From Strigamia acuminata (Eukaryota > Arthropoda > Chilopoda > Geophilomorpha > Linotaeniidae): a stretch of 64,000 nucleotides of DNA. A model generated the notes under the pieces. It was not told where the DNA came from. It was given only the letters and a program-made list of their open reading frames with translations, and did no database searches. The stretch is taken from assembly GCA_949358305.1 (NCBI GenBank), contig OX442320.1:11796259-11860258 (forward strand). Direction: 5' to 3'. Both the position numbers and the translations under genes were made by a program. Shown one piece after another: positions 1 through 9,613 of the stretch (positions are counted from its first letter, which is position 1; each line of letters begins with the position of its first letter).

Positions 1-294
1 TCGCTCGAATCCGGGCAAGCGTCGTTGTATTCCCCGATAGTGCTTGTCGTGGTACAAGTGAGGTTTCCCGCGGTTCCAGGCAACCGGTCGGACCCTCTCA
101 GACTGGCTATCGGGGGTTTTCTGATTTCTTCAGAAGGAATCGCCCCATTTACGGTTTCCGCTTTGAACCACGAGGGAGGTGTGTGTGTGTTGTGAAGCGC
201 ATCGTGTTCGTCAGTGCTCCGAATTTAGTGCGCCAATACCACTCTCGTCGCTTCTGTGTTTTTTTTCGCGTTCTGTCTCGCCTTGGCTGCTATC
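1..294 (+). other. Copia element leader (5' untranslated)
   Basis: This untranslated leader lies between the unseen 5' LTR and the gag-pol start. It has a GT-rich run near 180-191. A TGGTA at 55-59 resembles the start of primer-binding sites that pair with initiator tRNA-Met, but the following bases do not extend the match, so I do not call it. No gene was seen. Confidence 0.5.
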
Positions 295-3200
295 ATGCAA
301 AAAGTCAGTGATCCGACCAGCGGCAGAGTTCCCGTACTCGCTGTAGGGAATTACGACTCGTGGCAGAGGAGCATGCGAATGCTCCTCAAAGCAGAAGGAT
401 TGTGGCACCACGTGACGGAAACCGAGGAAGTTGAATACCTAAAAACCGCATCGGAAAAGGAGAAAGTCAAATATCAGCGCAAGAAAGACAAGGCTCTCGG
501 CCTCATTTACTGTTTTGTCTCCGAGGCAAAGAAGTCGGCCCTTGATAATTGCGATACACCTAAACAATCTTGGGATAAGTTGGCGCAGATCTACGCTCCC
601 AGCTCCCGCGCGCGCCAAGCCGCGATGCGCTGGGATTTCCTCGCTCTCCGACTTGGCCCGAACGAGGAAATGGCTGATTTCATCGCCCGCGTCGATTACC
701 ACGCCAGCCAACTTAAGTCGGTGGGTGAACCAGTCTCAGATGTTCACCATTCGTATCAGTACTTACACCGCCTTCCGCCCGAGTATTCGCAAGCATCGTT
801 TGCCATATACCATTGGCCAGATGACCAGTTCATACCGGATAAAGTGTCCGAACAGCTTCTCTCCGAGTATATGCGCCTCAAATCAATCCATACGAACAAT
901 TCTCAGTCAGCATCGGCGCATACTTCCAACACTGGTCAATCTCGACGGAATCAATCCCGACCTCCGCGTGATATTTCGACGGTTCGATGTTTTAATTGTC
1001 AAGAACTCGGACATTACGCCAACAAGTGCCCTCATCAGAAAGGCGATGGTCAGAACCGCCAGGCACCCGCTGCGCAAGTCCAACGCTCCTCTCGCAGTAA
1101 GAGCCGTCGCAGTAACAAGAACGCGTCGAAGCCGGAGGATCCCAAGCCACGGGGCAGTTCCAGGCCACGACGAGATGCAAATTTCTTCGTCAATTGTCCC
1201 CAGATCATCGAGCGTCCTATTGCACATTTTATGCAGTCAAATGAGTGGATCATTGACTGCGGGGCCACCGACCACATTTCTCATATTCGATCGTGGTTTT
1301 CGGACTTTGAACAAATTACGCCATTCGACATCGAACTCGGACAGGGCAAGTCCAAAGTAACCGGACGTGGTAACGTGCGACTTCAGACCTCGATTGACAA
1401 CTGTGACTGTTTCGTGACTCTACACAATGTCTTATTTGCACCGAACTTTGAGGTGAATCTTGTCTCCGTGAGCAAAATCGACAGAAACAAATTCCACATT
1501 GATATATATGACGGGGAGGTTAATGTCTATCAATCCGACATTCGCTCATCAGTTCTCCGGGCGAAGGAAAAGGCTGGATTATATTACGTGGATGGACTTT
1601 GTGTGACCCCCGCTATTGCGACAACGGTTTCGCCGACTCTTCAGCCTGCACCAACAACTCCAGTCAAGATGCTGGTCACTTCTGAGGTTGATTTCGAGCC
1701 AATTCCTAAACCGAAAAAGAAGTCAAAGACAAAGACTGAGCACATGACGGATTTTCGTATCGAGTTGCCATCTTTGGACGTCGTGAACCAAATTCCGACC
1801 CCAACTCCTACTAATCCGTTATCGAACCTAAGTCCTACCCAAGCTCAACTCCCTCCTTCCGTCCCATCCTATTCCGACGTCATTCAGTCAATCCCGACGT
1901 CATCCATCCCTAAAACGAGTTCTCCACCTAAAAAGGAGACGGTTGCTGCTGCGGCATCAAGAAAAGACGCAACTGGACTGTGGCATAGTCGTCTTGGCCA
2001 CCTCCACACCAAGTCAATGCGTCTTCTGGCAACCAATGATCAGGTCTACGGGATGGAACCGGCTGAAGTGTCCAAGGAGTTGGCATGCAACGACTGTCGA
2101 CTTGCAAAGTCAATCCGTAAATCACACAAGCCGGATTTAAACCCAATTTCAACCAAAGCACTGGACCTTCTCCACATGGATGTCTGGGGACCATCAGAAA
2201 CCACATCCATTGGGGGAGCTCGTTTCGTATACACGATAATTGACGACGCCACGCGATATTGTTGGATAACACCGATGGCGCAAAAATCTCAAGTCTTCGG
2301 CATATTCAAGGATTTCGTCACCCGTATCGAATGCGTTGCAAGTACTCGTGTGAAGGCTATCCGTTCTGACCGTGGTGGAGAGTTCATGTCGAATGAATTC
2401 CTCGACTACCTTCGAGAGAAGGGCATCGAAGGTCAGCGTACCAACCCTAATTCACCTGCTATGAATGGAACGGCCGAACGAATCAACCGGACAATGGCCG
2501 AAAACGTGAGAGCTGTGTTAAACGAGACCAAACTCCCGGATGCGTTGTGGGCCGAATTGGCTGTGACATTCGCCTACATTAAAAACCGCTCTCCACATTC
2601 TCGTTTAAACAATCAGGTTCCTTATATCCTGTGGCGACAGCGAGCCCTTTCATTGCGGCATCTACGACGAATAGGATCAAAATGTTGGGTGCATTTTACC
2701 GCACCGGGACGCAAGAAGCTCCAAATGCGTGCCTGGGAGGGCTATGTTGTCGGATACGCAGTCGGAACGAGAGGATATCGCATTTGGAACCCATTGGATG
2801 ATAAAATTACCGAATCATGTCATGTCAGGATCGACGAAAGGATATCGTATCGCCGGTCTATTCGAAATGGCAACGGGAATCACCAATCTACGTTTGAATT
2901 CCCGGTTGAAAACGTTCAAAACTTCCCACAATCGACTGTATCGTTTGATGAAAACATCCAGTATCTTGACTGGCCAAAGGGATCGGACTCAGAGGATGAA
3001 CACTCGTCGTCAGACGATGAGCCTGAGATGCCTCCGCTGGAAGAAAGTTCGAGCTCAGCCGCATCCGCTCAATTTATGACACCTGAGCGACAACTTCTAG
3101 AGGCGTGTGCTTTGAGATTGCCAAGCTCCGATAGTAATCTGGGTGATGACACGGATCGTGACGTTGATGATATAGACGAAGTTTCCCTTGTGCCTATGTC

Positions 3201-5205
3201 TACCTATACTTCTCCTCATGTGTCACCTCAAACTTCACCGCAAACCTCGCCCCCGTTATCCCAACCGGGCTCTCCGAGCAGATTTGTGACTACGCGAAGA
3301 ACAATGGGTACTTCTGTTCTTCAACACACAATTCCAGTTTTTGGTGCAGGACCCATGTCTCCAGCTCCACTTCATGGTATCGAGGTATTACCAACGACTG
3401 CCAGACAGACAGCTTTTATGTGGAGAAATATCGGAGGAGATTCGCCGTGTGCTGGTTGGAAACGTGAAGAGCATCTCAGAAAGGATCAGAGACCCGGGAA
3501 AATTGACACCGATGTTTATTATTTCCCGGAACCGGATGTGCGACTGCGTTCCCGTAAAGACGTCGAAAAATATTGTCAGTTTAATCACATCGAGTACGAT
3601 CCGGAGCTCTTCTTCTTTGGCAACATTGAATACACTTTGCCAACGATTCCTGGCCGACATGTGGCTCATCTCTGCCGAACCGAACCCGCATCTTTCGCCG
3701 AAATTCCAAAATTCGACAATGCGCCGAAATGGAGAGAAGCAATCGCAGAGGAACTCGGAACTTTTGAAGAGCGAGAGGTTTATGTTGAAGTACCGAGGCC
3801 GCCAGACACGACGATCCTCGGGTGCAAGTGGATCTTCAAGTTGAAATCTGACGCCGCTGGCAAGATTACTCGTTATCGCGCCCGCCTTGTTGCTCAAGGC
3901 TTCCGACAAACTCTCGGCGTCGACTACGATGAGGTTTTCAGCCCCGTAGTGAACTTTGTGCTCATTCGGATGTTCTTTTGTTTGCTCGTCGTTCTCCGAG
4001 GTTGGAAAGACGCGCACCTCGACGTGAAGTGCGCTTACCTTTACGGTGAGCTCGAGCATAAGGTGTACATGCGCATCCCGGCTGGGGCAACCTGTACAAA
4101 TCCGAACAACGTCTGGCTACTCATAAAATCCCTTTACGGTCTGCACCAGTCGGGAAGACAGTGGTTTGAAAAGCTCGACGAAACGCTCCGATCTCTCGGA
4201 TTCCGCAAACTTCCTGGCTGCAATTGCGTGTACATGTTTGGATCTTCGGCGCTAATGTTAGTCTACGTGGACGATATCGTTCTATTCTACGCAACTGACT
4301 CCGTTCTCGACCGTCTCATCACTCTGATTAGCACCAAGTTCCAGATTGTTAATCTGGGACCCATCACGAAACTACTCGGGGTTGAGTTCATTCGTGACGC
4401 TGGCAAAACATTCATCAGCCAGCGAACGTACATCGCAAAAATCATAAAGAAGTTCGGCACCGTTACTAATAACCTCGTCAAGGTTCCAGTCACTCCGGGG
4501 ACCATGCTCACAAAAGGACCGACAGAAAACCTAATCGATTTCCCATATCGATCCCTTATTGGATCTCTGTTATTTTTGGCTTCTCGAACTCGCCCCGACA
4601 TCCTGTACTCGGTGATATTCCTTTCACAATTCAACACCTGTTATACGCAAGCTCACATCAAGGCTTTGCTTCAAGTGCTGCAGTACGTGTCTAACACAGC
4701 GGACTACTGCATTGAACTATCGGGATGTTCGACTGGACTTTTGTGGGCATACACCGACGCGTCGTGGGCATCGGACACCGCTACTTCACTCAGCTTCGGA
4801 GGATACATTTGTTATATCGGGAACACGCCAATTGGGTGGTCTTGCCGCAAGCAAACCACAGTCGCCTGTTCGACTATGGAGGCCGAATTTCTTACCCTAG
4901 TCGACACGGTCAAGGAGCTTTATTGGCTGCATCATGTATACTCCGAATGTTCGATACTCGACCGCGTTCCACGACCCGTCATCTACTCCGACGCACTTGC
5001 CGCTATCCAATTCACCGCGAATGACGTCGAGAACAGTAAGACGAAGCACATTCGCGTTAAGTTCCATTGGCTGCGGGAGTGGTATTCGGCGGGACGTTTC
5101 GAGCTCAGAAAAGTGCCCGGCGATCTTAACGTCGCCGATATATTTACAAAATGGCTCGGCTCGGAACGACTTCGATCACTCATCTCGCGAATCTTCCGAC
5201 TCTAA
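295..5205 (+). CDS. Copia-type gag-pol polyprotein, intact
   Basis: The reading frame is 1,636 codons without interruption. It encodes the capsid protein and enzymes that copy the element through RNA and insert the cDNA. Landmarks: UBN2-like gag; a CCHC zinc knuckle from residue 232; aspartic protease active site D-C-G-A at 321; HHCC zinc-binding segment near 564; integrase catalytic triad D629, D692, E728 with exact D,D35E spacing; reverse transcriptase YVDD at 1324-1327; RNase H near 1486. The ATG at 295 is chosen because the open frame further upstream has only a GTG at 256. No stop codon or frameshift separates gag from pol, so the gag:pol ratio must be set some other way. The Cys in the protease motif is unusual, since most relatives have Ser or Thr there. 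Confidence 0.93.
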   Translation: MQKVSDPTSGRVPVLAVGNYDSWQRSMRMLLKAEGLWHHVTETEEVEYLKTASEKEKVKYQRKKDKALGLIYCFVSEAKKSALDNCDTPKQSWDKLAQIYAPSSRARQAAMRWDFLALRLGPNEEMADFIARVDYHASQLKSVGEPVSDVHHSYQYLHRLPPEYSQASFAIYHWPDDQFIPDKVSEQLLSEYMRLKSIHTNNSQSASAHTSNTGQSRRNQSRPPRDISTVRCFNCQELGHYANKCPHQKGDGQNRQAPAAQVQRSSRSKSRRSNKNASKPEDPKPRGSSRPRRDANFFVNCPQIIERPIAHFMQSNEWIIDCGATDHISHIRSWFSDFEQITPFDIELGQGKSKVTGRGNVRLQTSIDNCDCFVTLHNVLFAPNFEVNLVSVSKIDRNKFHIDIYDGEVNVYQSDIRSSVLRAKEKAGLYYVDGLCVTPAIATTVSPTLQPAPTTPVKMLVTSEVDFEPIPKPKKKSKTKTEHMTDFRIELPSLDVVNQIPTPTPTNPLSNLSPTQAQLPPSVPSYSDVIQSIPTSSIPKTSSPPKKETVAAAASRKDATGLWHSRLGHLHTKSMRLLATNDQVYGMEPAEVSKELACNDCRLAKSIRKSHKPDLNPISTKALDLLHMDVWGPSETTSIGGARFVYTIIDDATRYCWITPMAQKSQVFGIFKDFVTRIECVASTRVKAIRSDRGGEFMSNEFLDYLREKGIEGQRTNPNSPAMNGTAERINRTMAENVRAVLNETKLPDALWAELAVTFAYIKNRSPHSRLNNQVPYILWRQRALSLRHLRRIGSKCWVHFTAPGRKKLQMRAWEGYVVGYAVGTRGYRIWNPLDDKITESCHVRIDERISYRRSIRNGNGNHQSTFEFPVENVQNFPQSTVSFDENIQYLDWPKGSDSEDEHSSSDDEPEMPPLEESSSSAASAQFMTPERQLLEACALRLPSSDSNLGDDTDRDVDDIDEVSLVPMSTYTSPHVSPQTSPQTSPPLSQPGSPSRFVTTRRTMGTSVLQHTIPVFGAGPMSPAPLHGIEVLPTTARQTAFMWRNIGGDSPCAGWKREEHLRKDQRPGKIDTDVYYFPEPDVRLRSRKDVEKYCQFNHIEYDPELFFFGNIEYTLPTIPGRHVAHLCRTEPASFAEIPKFDNAPKWREAIAEELGTFEEREVYVEVPRPPDTTILGCKWIFKLKSDAAGKITRYRARLVAQGFRQTLGVDYDEVFSPVVNFVLIRMFFCLLVVLRGWKDAHLDVKCAYLYGELEHKVYMRIPAGATCTNPNNVWLLIKSLYGLHQSGRQWFEKLDETLRSLGFRKLPGCNCVYMFGSSALMLVYVDDIVLFYATDSVLDRLITLISTKFQIVNLGPITKLLGVEFIRDAGKTFISQRTYIAKIIKKFGTVTNNLVKVPVTPGTMLTKGPTENLIDFPYRSLIGSLLFLASRTRPDILYSVIFLSQFNTCYTQAHIKALLQVLQYVSNTADYCIELSGCSTGLLWAYTDASWASDTATSLSFGGYICYIGNTPIGWSCRKQTTVACSTMEAEFLTLVDTVKELYWLHHVYSECSILDRVPRPVIYSDALAAIQFTANDVENSKTKHIRVKFHWLREWYSAGRFELRKVPGDLNVADIFTKWLGSERLRSLISRIFRL

Positions 5206-5395
5206 AATTATCGACATTCCTAATTTATTTACCCGACATCGAGGATCATCGAGCTCCAGTGGGAATATTCGGGCTTCCGTAGAGTTCTTCAATCACAGTA
5301 CCCGGCTCGGTGATTCGAACTTTATTGTTTATATTTTCTCGTAGCATACTGTAATTCCAGTACCCGTTCTGTATTTCCCCGAACCTATTTACATC

Positions 5396-5405
5396 GAAGG
5401 GGGGA
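5396..5405 (+). other. Polypurine tract (plus-strand primer)
   Basis: The run GAAGGGGGGA lies 190 bases after the gag-pol stop and two bases before the TGTTGG that starts the LTR. This is the expected place and composition for the primer of plus-strand DNA synthesis. Confidence 0.65.
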
Positions 5406-5798
5406 TTTGTTGGTCTACGGACCATGTTTGTAGTCGATGTAAGACAGATTCGGCTTGTATTATCATTTTACCGGTGTATTTCTCAATTATTGCTTATTTA
5501 CCGATCTTTTAAGTTGTTTATCATATTTTTGGTCATTTAGTCATTGTTTATGTATTTTAGCATGAGGCACCATGCATTTGTTAGTTTTGGAAGTTACTTT
5601 GACTATTTTCCTAATTTGCAATGTTGTATTGCGACACAAGGTGTCGCTACTCTCTCTCTCTCGAATCCAAGATGGCGCTGCACACGGAGTTGCTTGCCCA
5701 TCCTTTTTCCCAACCTGATTTGGACCACTATGTAAGATATTTTGTTTATATTAAATCATTTTATTATTTGTATATGCTATTTGCATCATTCCACGGCA

Positions 5799-5804
5799 TA
5801 TAAG
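5799..5804 (+). promoter_or_regulatory. LTR TATA-like box
   Basis: TATAAG is the only TATA-like hexamer followed by GC-richer sequence in this LTR. Transcription starting about 25-30 bases downstream would place the 12-bp array inside the transcribed leader. A YY1-like AAGATGGCG lies upstream at about 5670. Confidence 0.4.
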
Positions 5805-5954
5805 TGCTTGTGCACGGCCGTATCTTGCTCGAAACGTTTTCGGCGCGAGTATTCTGCGCGCGAGTATTTGCGAGCACTCTGCGAGTCGGTTTCCGACTCT
5901 GTTTTCGATTTTTCGCTCGTAATTCCGAGCTAATTTCCTCCTCCTCTGCTACAC

Positions 5955-6708
5955 GGGCTCCCCAGCGGGCTCCCCAGCGGGCTCCCCAGCGGGCTCCCCA
6001 GCGGGCTCCCCAGCGGGCTCCCCAGCGGGCTCCCCAGCGGGCTCCCCAGCGGGCTCCCCAGCGGGCTCCCCAGCGGGCTCCCCAGCGGGCTCCCCAGCGG
6101 GCTCCCCAGCGGGCTCCCCAGCGGGCTCCCCAGCGGGCTCCCCAGCGGGCTCCCCAGCGGGCTCCCCAGCGGGCTCCCCAGCGGGCTCCCCAGCGGGCTC
6201 CCCAGCGGGCTCCCCAGCGGGCTCCCCAGCGGGCTCCCCAGCGGGCTCCCCAGCGGGCTCCCCAGCGGGCTCCCCAGCGGGCTCCCCAGCGGGCTCCCCA
6301 GCGGGCTCCCCAGCGGGCTCCCCAGCGGGCTCCCCAGCGGGCTCCCCAGCGGGCTCCCCAGCGGGCTCCCCAGCGGGCTCCCCAGCGGGCTCCCCAGCGG
6401 GCTCCCCAGCGGGCTCCCCAGCGGGCTCCCCAGCGGGCTCCCCAGCGGGCTCCCCAGCGGGCTCCCCAGCGGGCTCCCCAGCGGGCTCCCCAGCGGGCTC
6501 CCCAGCGGGCTCCCCAGCGGGCTCCCCAGCGGGCTCCCCAGCGGGCTCCCCAGCGGGCTCCCCAGCGGGCTCCCCAGCGGGCTCCCCAGCGGGCTCCCCA
6601 GCGGGCTCCCCAGCGGGCTCCCCAGCGGGCTCCCCAGCGGGCTCCCCAGCGGGCTCCCCAGCGGGCTCCCCAGCGGGCTCCCCAGCGGGCTCCCCAGCGG
6701 GCTCCCCA
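5955..6708. repeat. 12-bp minisatellite, about 63 perfect copies
   Basis: The unit GGGCTCCCCAGC repeats for 754 bp with no variant in any copy that I can see. It is over 80% G+C in AT-rich surroundings. Because 12 is a multiple of 3 and the unit has no stop codon, all six frames stay open, giving spurious four-residue repeat proteins. One strand has GGGG in every unit, so G-quadruplexes are possible. Perfect identity means very recent expansion, strong homogenisation, or an assembly artefact. Confidence 0.95.
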
Positions 6709-6711
6709 ACA

Positions 6712-7366
6712 AAACAAAACAAACAAAACAAATTTTTTCCACTAACAAGTAATGATGTATGATATATTTATTAATAAATTCTTTTAAAAATTTATTTCTG
6801 AAAATTACTAAACTAGAAACAACGCTAGATAAATAACGGGTTTAATGTCCGAAATAGGCAGCATTCAACCGTTGAATAAGAATAAAATAAAAATATTTTT
6901 TTTAAAAACTTGTTAAAATGTGGCAAATACCTTTGGCTGATAAAGTCTTCAAAGGTTATTTAAAATTTATATGAGAATTTTAAATGATTAAAATCGGTTG
7001 TTTTGGCCACATCCACCCGCCATTATTATCAATATGGCTGCTGTTACTCTGTCGTTTGATTCTAACACCATCGTGTGGCGGTTAAGAGAAACAATGAAGT
7101 GACACCACTATCCCTCCATACACTACGCAACGACCTTGGATCGAAAGCTAACTCAGTTCGCAGTTTCGCTGATTGCATCCAATTCTGCATTGACAAACAA
7201 CGTGCGATCGTGAACACACGAATTTGTGTAGTCAGCCGTTTCGTATGAAAAGGTTTTAATTTCTTTTGAATTATTATAAAATTAAAAACAAATATAATTC
7301 GACAATGGGTACACAATTCACTCAGCTATCACCTCTCGCACTTGCGAGCACCACCAACAGCCAGAC
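6712..7366. other. Intergenic: copia right flank and astacin A upstream region
   Basis: This is AT-rich sequence. An A/C-rich stretch directly follows the LTR. Bases 6875-6985 are similar to 9485-9600, just upstream of the truncated astacin B. A short motif at 6833-6865 resembles astacin A intron 6. Near 7284-7336 lie an AATATAATTC and the sequence ATTCACTCAGCTATC, which also precedes astacin C and probably marks the start site. No gene was seen. Confidence 0.6.
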
Positions 7367-9217
7367 ATGAAATCCCTTTTGTTTTTCGCAACATCAGTTG
7401 TGCTTTGCGCCAACGCCGTCCTTCACGTGCCCATGAGACACCCGGTAAAACCAATTCACCTCCAAACAACAGCTGTGCTGGATAGAAACGTCAGTTCACT
7501 CATTTTGATCTCAATTTGTACAGTCCGCTTTGATTGAGACCGAAAATGACGGATTCGACGGAAGTGGACACAAGTTGTACCAAGGAGACATGATCCTGGA
7601 CGAAGAGCAAATGGAACTTCTAAACAGCTCGATTGACACACGAAAAGGGCACCACGACGACAACTACCGATGGCCCAATGCGCAAGTCCAATACCGACTC
7701 GACGCCAGCTGTAAAATCAAATGAAACCACAGAAATAAATATTTCAAAAAATCTGTTTCTAGCTCTGAGAGATCGCGCTGACATCTTAGCAGGAATTCAG
7801 CACTGGGAAGACAACACCTGCATTCGGTTCCAAGAGGTGCCAGCCACTTACGGAGAACCCCATCTCATTTTCAAGAGATTGAACGGGTAATATAGGCGAC
7901 GAGTAGCCACTTGGTTGACAATTTTTGCACGTTTTTATCCTCACCTCTTTTTCAAGATGTTTTTCGCACGTTGGCCGCGTGTATTACCAACAGGGCCAGG
8001 AGATATCCATTGGAGATGGCTGCACAGAGGTAAGAAATGTGGTTATAAATGTCATTTCATTCACTTGTATTGTATTTGCAGGTGGGCACAGTCGCGCACG
8101 AAATCGGCCACGCTATTGGCTTCCATCACGAACAGTCTCGTCCAGATCGCGACTCGCACGTGGTGGTGCTCAACAAAAACGTGGAAGAAGGCATGATACA
8201 CAACTTCAACTTAGAAAGAAACGCCATCGATTTGGGTGTCGCGTACGACATGAGTTCACTCATGCACTACGGCACCGATGTAAAAATACGCAATTTTTCT
8301 ACGTATAATCTAGGACGATTTTGGTAAATCGTCCTAGGTATTATTTCCTAAACTCTGATTTGTCTAGGGGTTTGGCTTGAACAATAAAAACACTTTGGTC
8401 ACCAGAGATCCGTTCAAGCATTTCCTCATCGGTCAACGCGACGCTCTGAGTTTCGCAGACATCAAACTGGGCAATCTCATGTACAAATGCTCCGGTGAGA
8501 AAATGAGAAAATCAGTGTAAATCCAACCCCGGATGAAATAACGAGTTTAATGTCTGAAATAGCTAACTGCAGGAGCCCACCGACATGCAGCAATGGCGGG
8601 TTTGTGGACGAAAACTGTCGCTGTGTTTGTGCGCCGGGATTCTCAGGCGCAACTTGCCAACAAGGACGCGCGATCGTACAAGCAGGTGCGTTTACGTTTA
8701 CTCTAATTTTCTATATAAACTAATGATTATTTATGAAGCCTTGACTTGCGGAGGAAACACCATAACTCAACCAGGCACCATTCAATCACCAAACTTCCCG
8801 AGTAATTATCCCAAGGATTCCAGATGTGTTTGGGTCGTCAAGGTAAACGCGGAGAAATGTTGCAAATTGAACTTGTAAATGATTGTTTGATTTTTGTTTT
8901 CTTCCAGGCTCCAATAGGCCGCAGAGTTCGAGCAACATTTCAGTATTTTGAGCTTGAAGAGAGATGGGCCGTTCAAAATTCGTGCCCGTGGGATGCGTTT
9001 GAGTTGCGCACTAATGATTTGTTCGATGGAGACAAGTGAGTTTGCATGTTGTCATCTTACTGTGTTTGTGCTTTGTTTTTATTTTTGTTGTTTTAGGTAC
9101 TGCGGAAGCGAATTGAGCGGGAAACAAGTGACTTCTGTATCAAACACGATGGTTTTCGTGTTGTCAACGGACAGCGACTATTACCCTGGATTCCAAGCTA
9201 AGATTGATTTTGTGTAA
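7367..9217 (+). CDS. Astacin-family zinc metalloprotease A (EGF-CUB)
   Basis: This is a secreted endopeptidase of family M12A with ten exons: 7367-7444, 7524-7710, 7763-7886, 7957-8029, 8082-8279, 8368-8494, 8563-8685, 8739-8842, 8908-9035, 9097-9217 (420 aa). It has a signal peptide (about 1-17), and a propeptide with a Y-Q-G-D version of the FxGD aspartate switch (D48) that blocks the zinc until activation. The catalytic signature is HEIGHAIGFHHEQSRPDRD, with zinc ligands H160, H164, H170. A Met-turn (SLMHYG) ends near 218. A Cys-rich EGF-like module (about 263-304) and a C-terminal CUB domain follow, the layout of nematode NAS proteases. The propeptide/mature junction has VQY where paralogues have VPY. 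AATAAA is at 9255. It is first of three tandem paralogues. Confidence 0.92.
8310..8337. repeat. Perfect 12-bp inverted repeat in astacin A intron 5
   Basis: CTAGGACGATTT and AAATCGTCCTAG flank a 4-base TGGT loop. The corresponding intron of astacin B (10130-10182) lacks this segment but shares the sequence on both sides, so it is an insertion in A or a deletion in B. Confidence 0.85.
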
Positions 9218-9613
9218 CATTCAGTTCGGAAGATGAACAAAAAAAATTTTGTCAAATAAATGTCAAATTAATGCCAAAAAGTAATTTATTGTCGATTGAG
9301 CGGAGTTAAGACACGAATTTTCTGCGAATATTGGCTCGCTTTCGGAAATTCTGACTATTATTAATCTAGAATTGACACATTAACACTAAACTTGACAAAA
9401 TACGGCATAAAAGATGTCATTTCCTAAAGAGAAAGCGATATAATCAACTTAAAACAATTTTTTTCAAAAATTGCGGTGAAGCACAGTTGGAATTGGATAA
9501 AAATATTTTATAAAAAAAACTCATTAAAATGAGAAAAGAAATGCCTGGGCATTCCCTCGGCTGAATATGTATTCAAAAGTGATTTAAAATGTATTTCAGA
9601 AATGTATTTCTAG
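9218..9613. other. Spacer between astacins A and B
   Basis: The spacer holds the astacin A poly(A) signal (9255). A segment at about 9300-9370 is also found near 13730-13795. Bases 9485-9600 match the upstream flank of astacin A (6875-6985). No signal-peptide or propeptide exon like those of the paralogues can be found here. Confidence 0.6.

Larger units (their letters stand above)
1..6711 (+). mobile_element. Ty1/copia LTR retrotransposon (5' LTR outside window)
   Basis: The element has one uninterrupted gag-pol frame in copia order (gag, protease, integrase, reverse transcriptase, RNase H), then a polypurine tract and a 3' LTR. Integrase ahead of reverse transcriptase is diagnostic for Ty1/copia rather than gypsy. 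The window opens in the leader, so the 5' LTR, primer-binding site and left target duplication cannot be seen. The intact frame points to a recent, possibly active copy. The right boundary at 6711 is inferred from matching LTR termini; without the tandem array inside the LTR it would be about 5952. Confidence 0.85.
5408..6711 (+). repeat. Putative 3' LTR with internal minisatellite
   Basis: The LTR starts TGTTGG just after the polypurine tract. A perfect complementary terminus, CCAACA, occurs at 6706-6711 right after the 12-bp array, giving TG...CA ends and 6-bp terminal inverted repeats. The LTR would then be 1,304 bp with the array in its downstream (R/U5) part. A weaker end (TACA, near 5952) would give a 544-bp LTR with the array outside. 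Promoter-like sequence (TATAAG at 5799) supports LTR identity. The matching 5' LTR is out of view, so the boundary is inferred. Confidence 0.6.

Noticed and set aside
256-294. Extension of the gag-pol frame upstream to 256
   Set aside because: The codon at 256 is GTG, and the first ATG in this frame is at 295.
5936-5952. CCTCTGCTACA resembling the 3' end of initiator tRNA-Met inside the LTR
   Set aside because: It is on the strand that mimics the tRNA rather than the primer site, is 10-11 bases long, and lies in the 3' LTR; probably chance, though it is also the alternative LTR end.
5764-6748. Repetitive 250-320-residue open frames on both strands
   Set aside because: They are artefacts of the stop-free 12-bp unit being a multiple of three.
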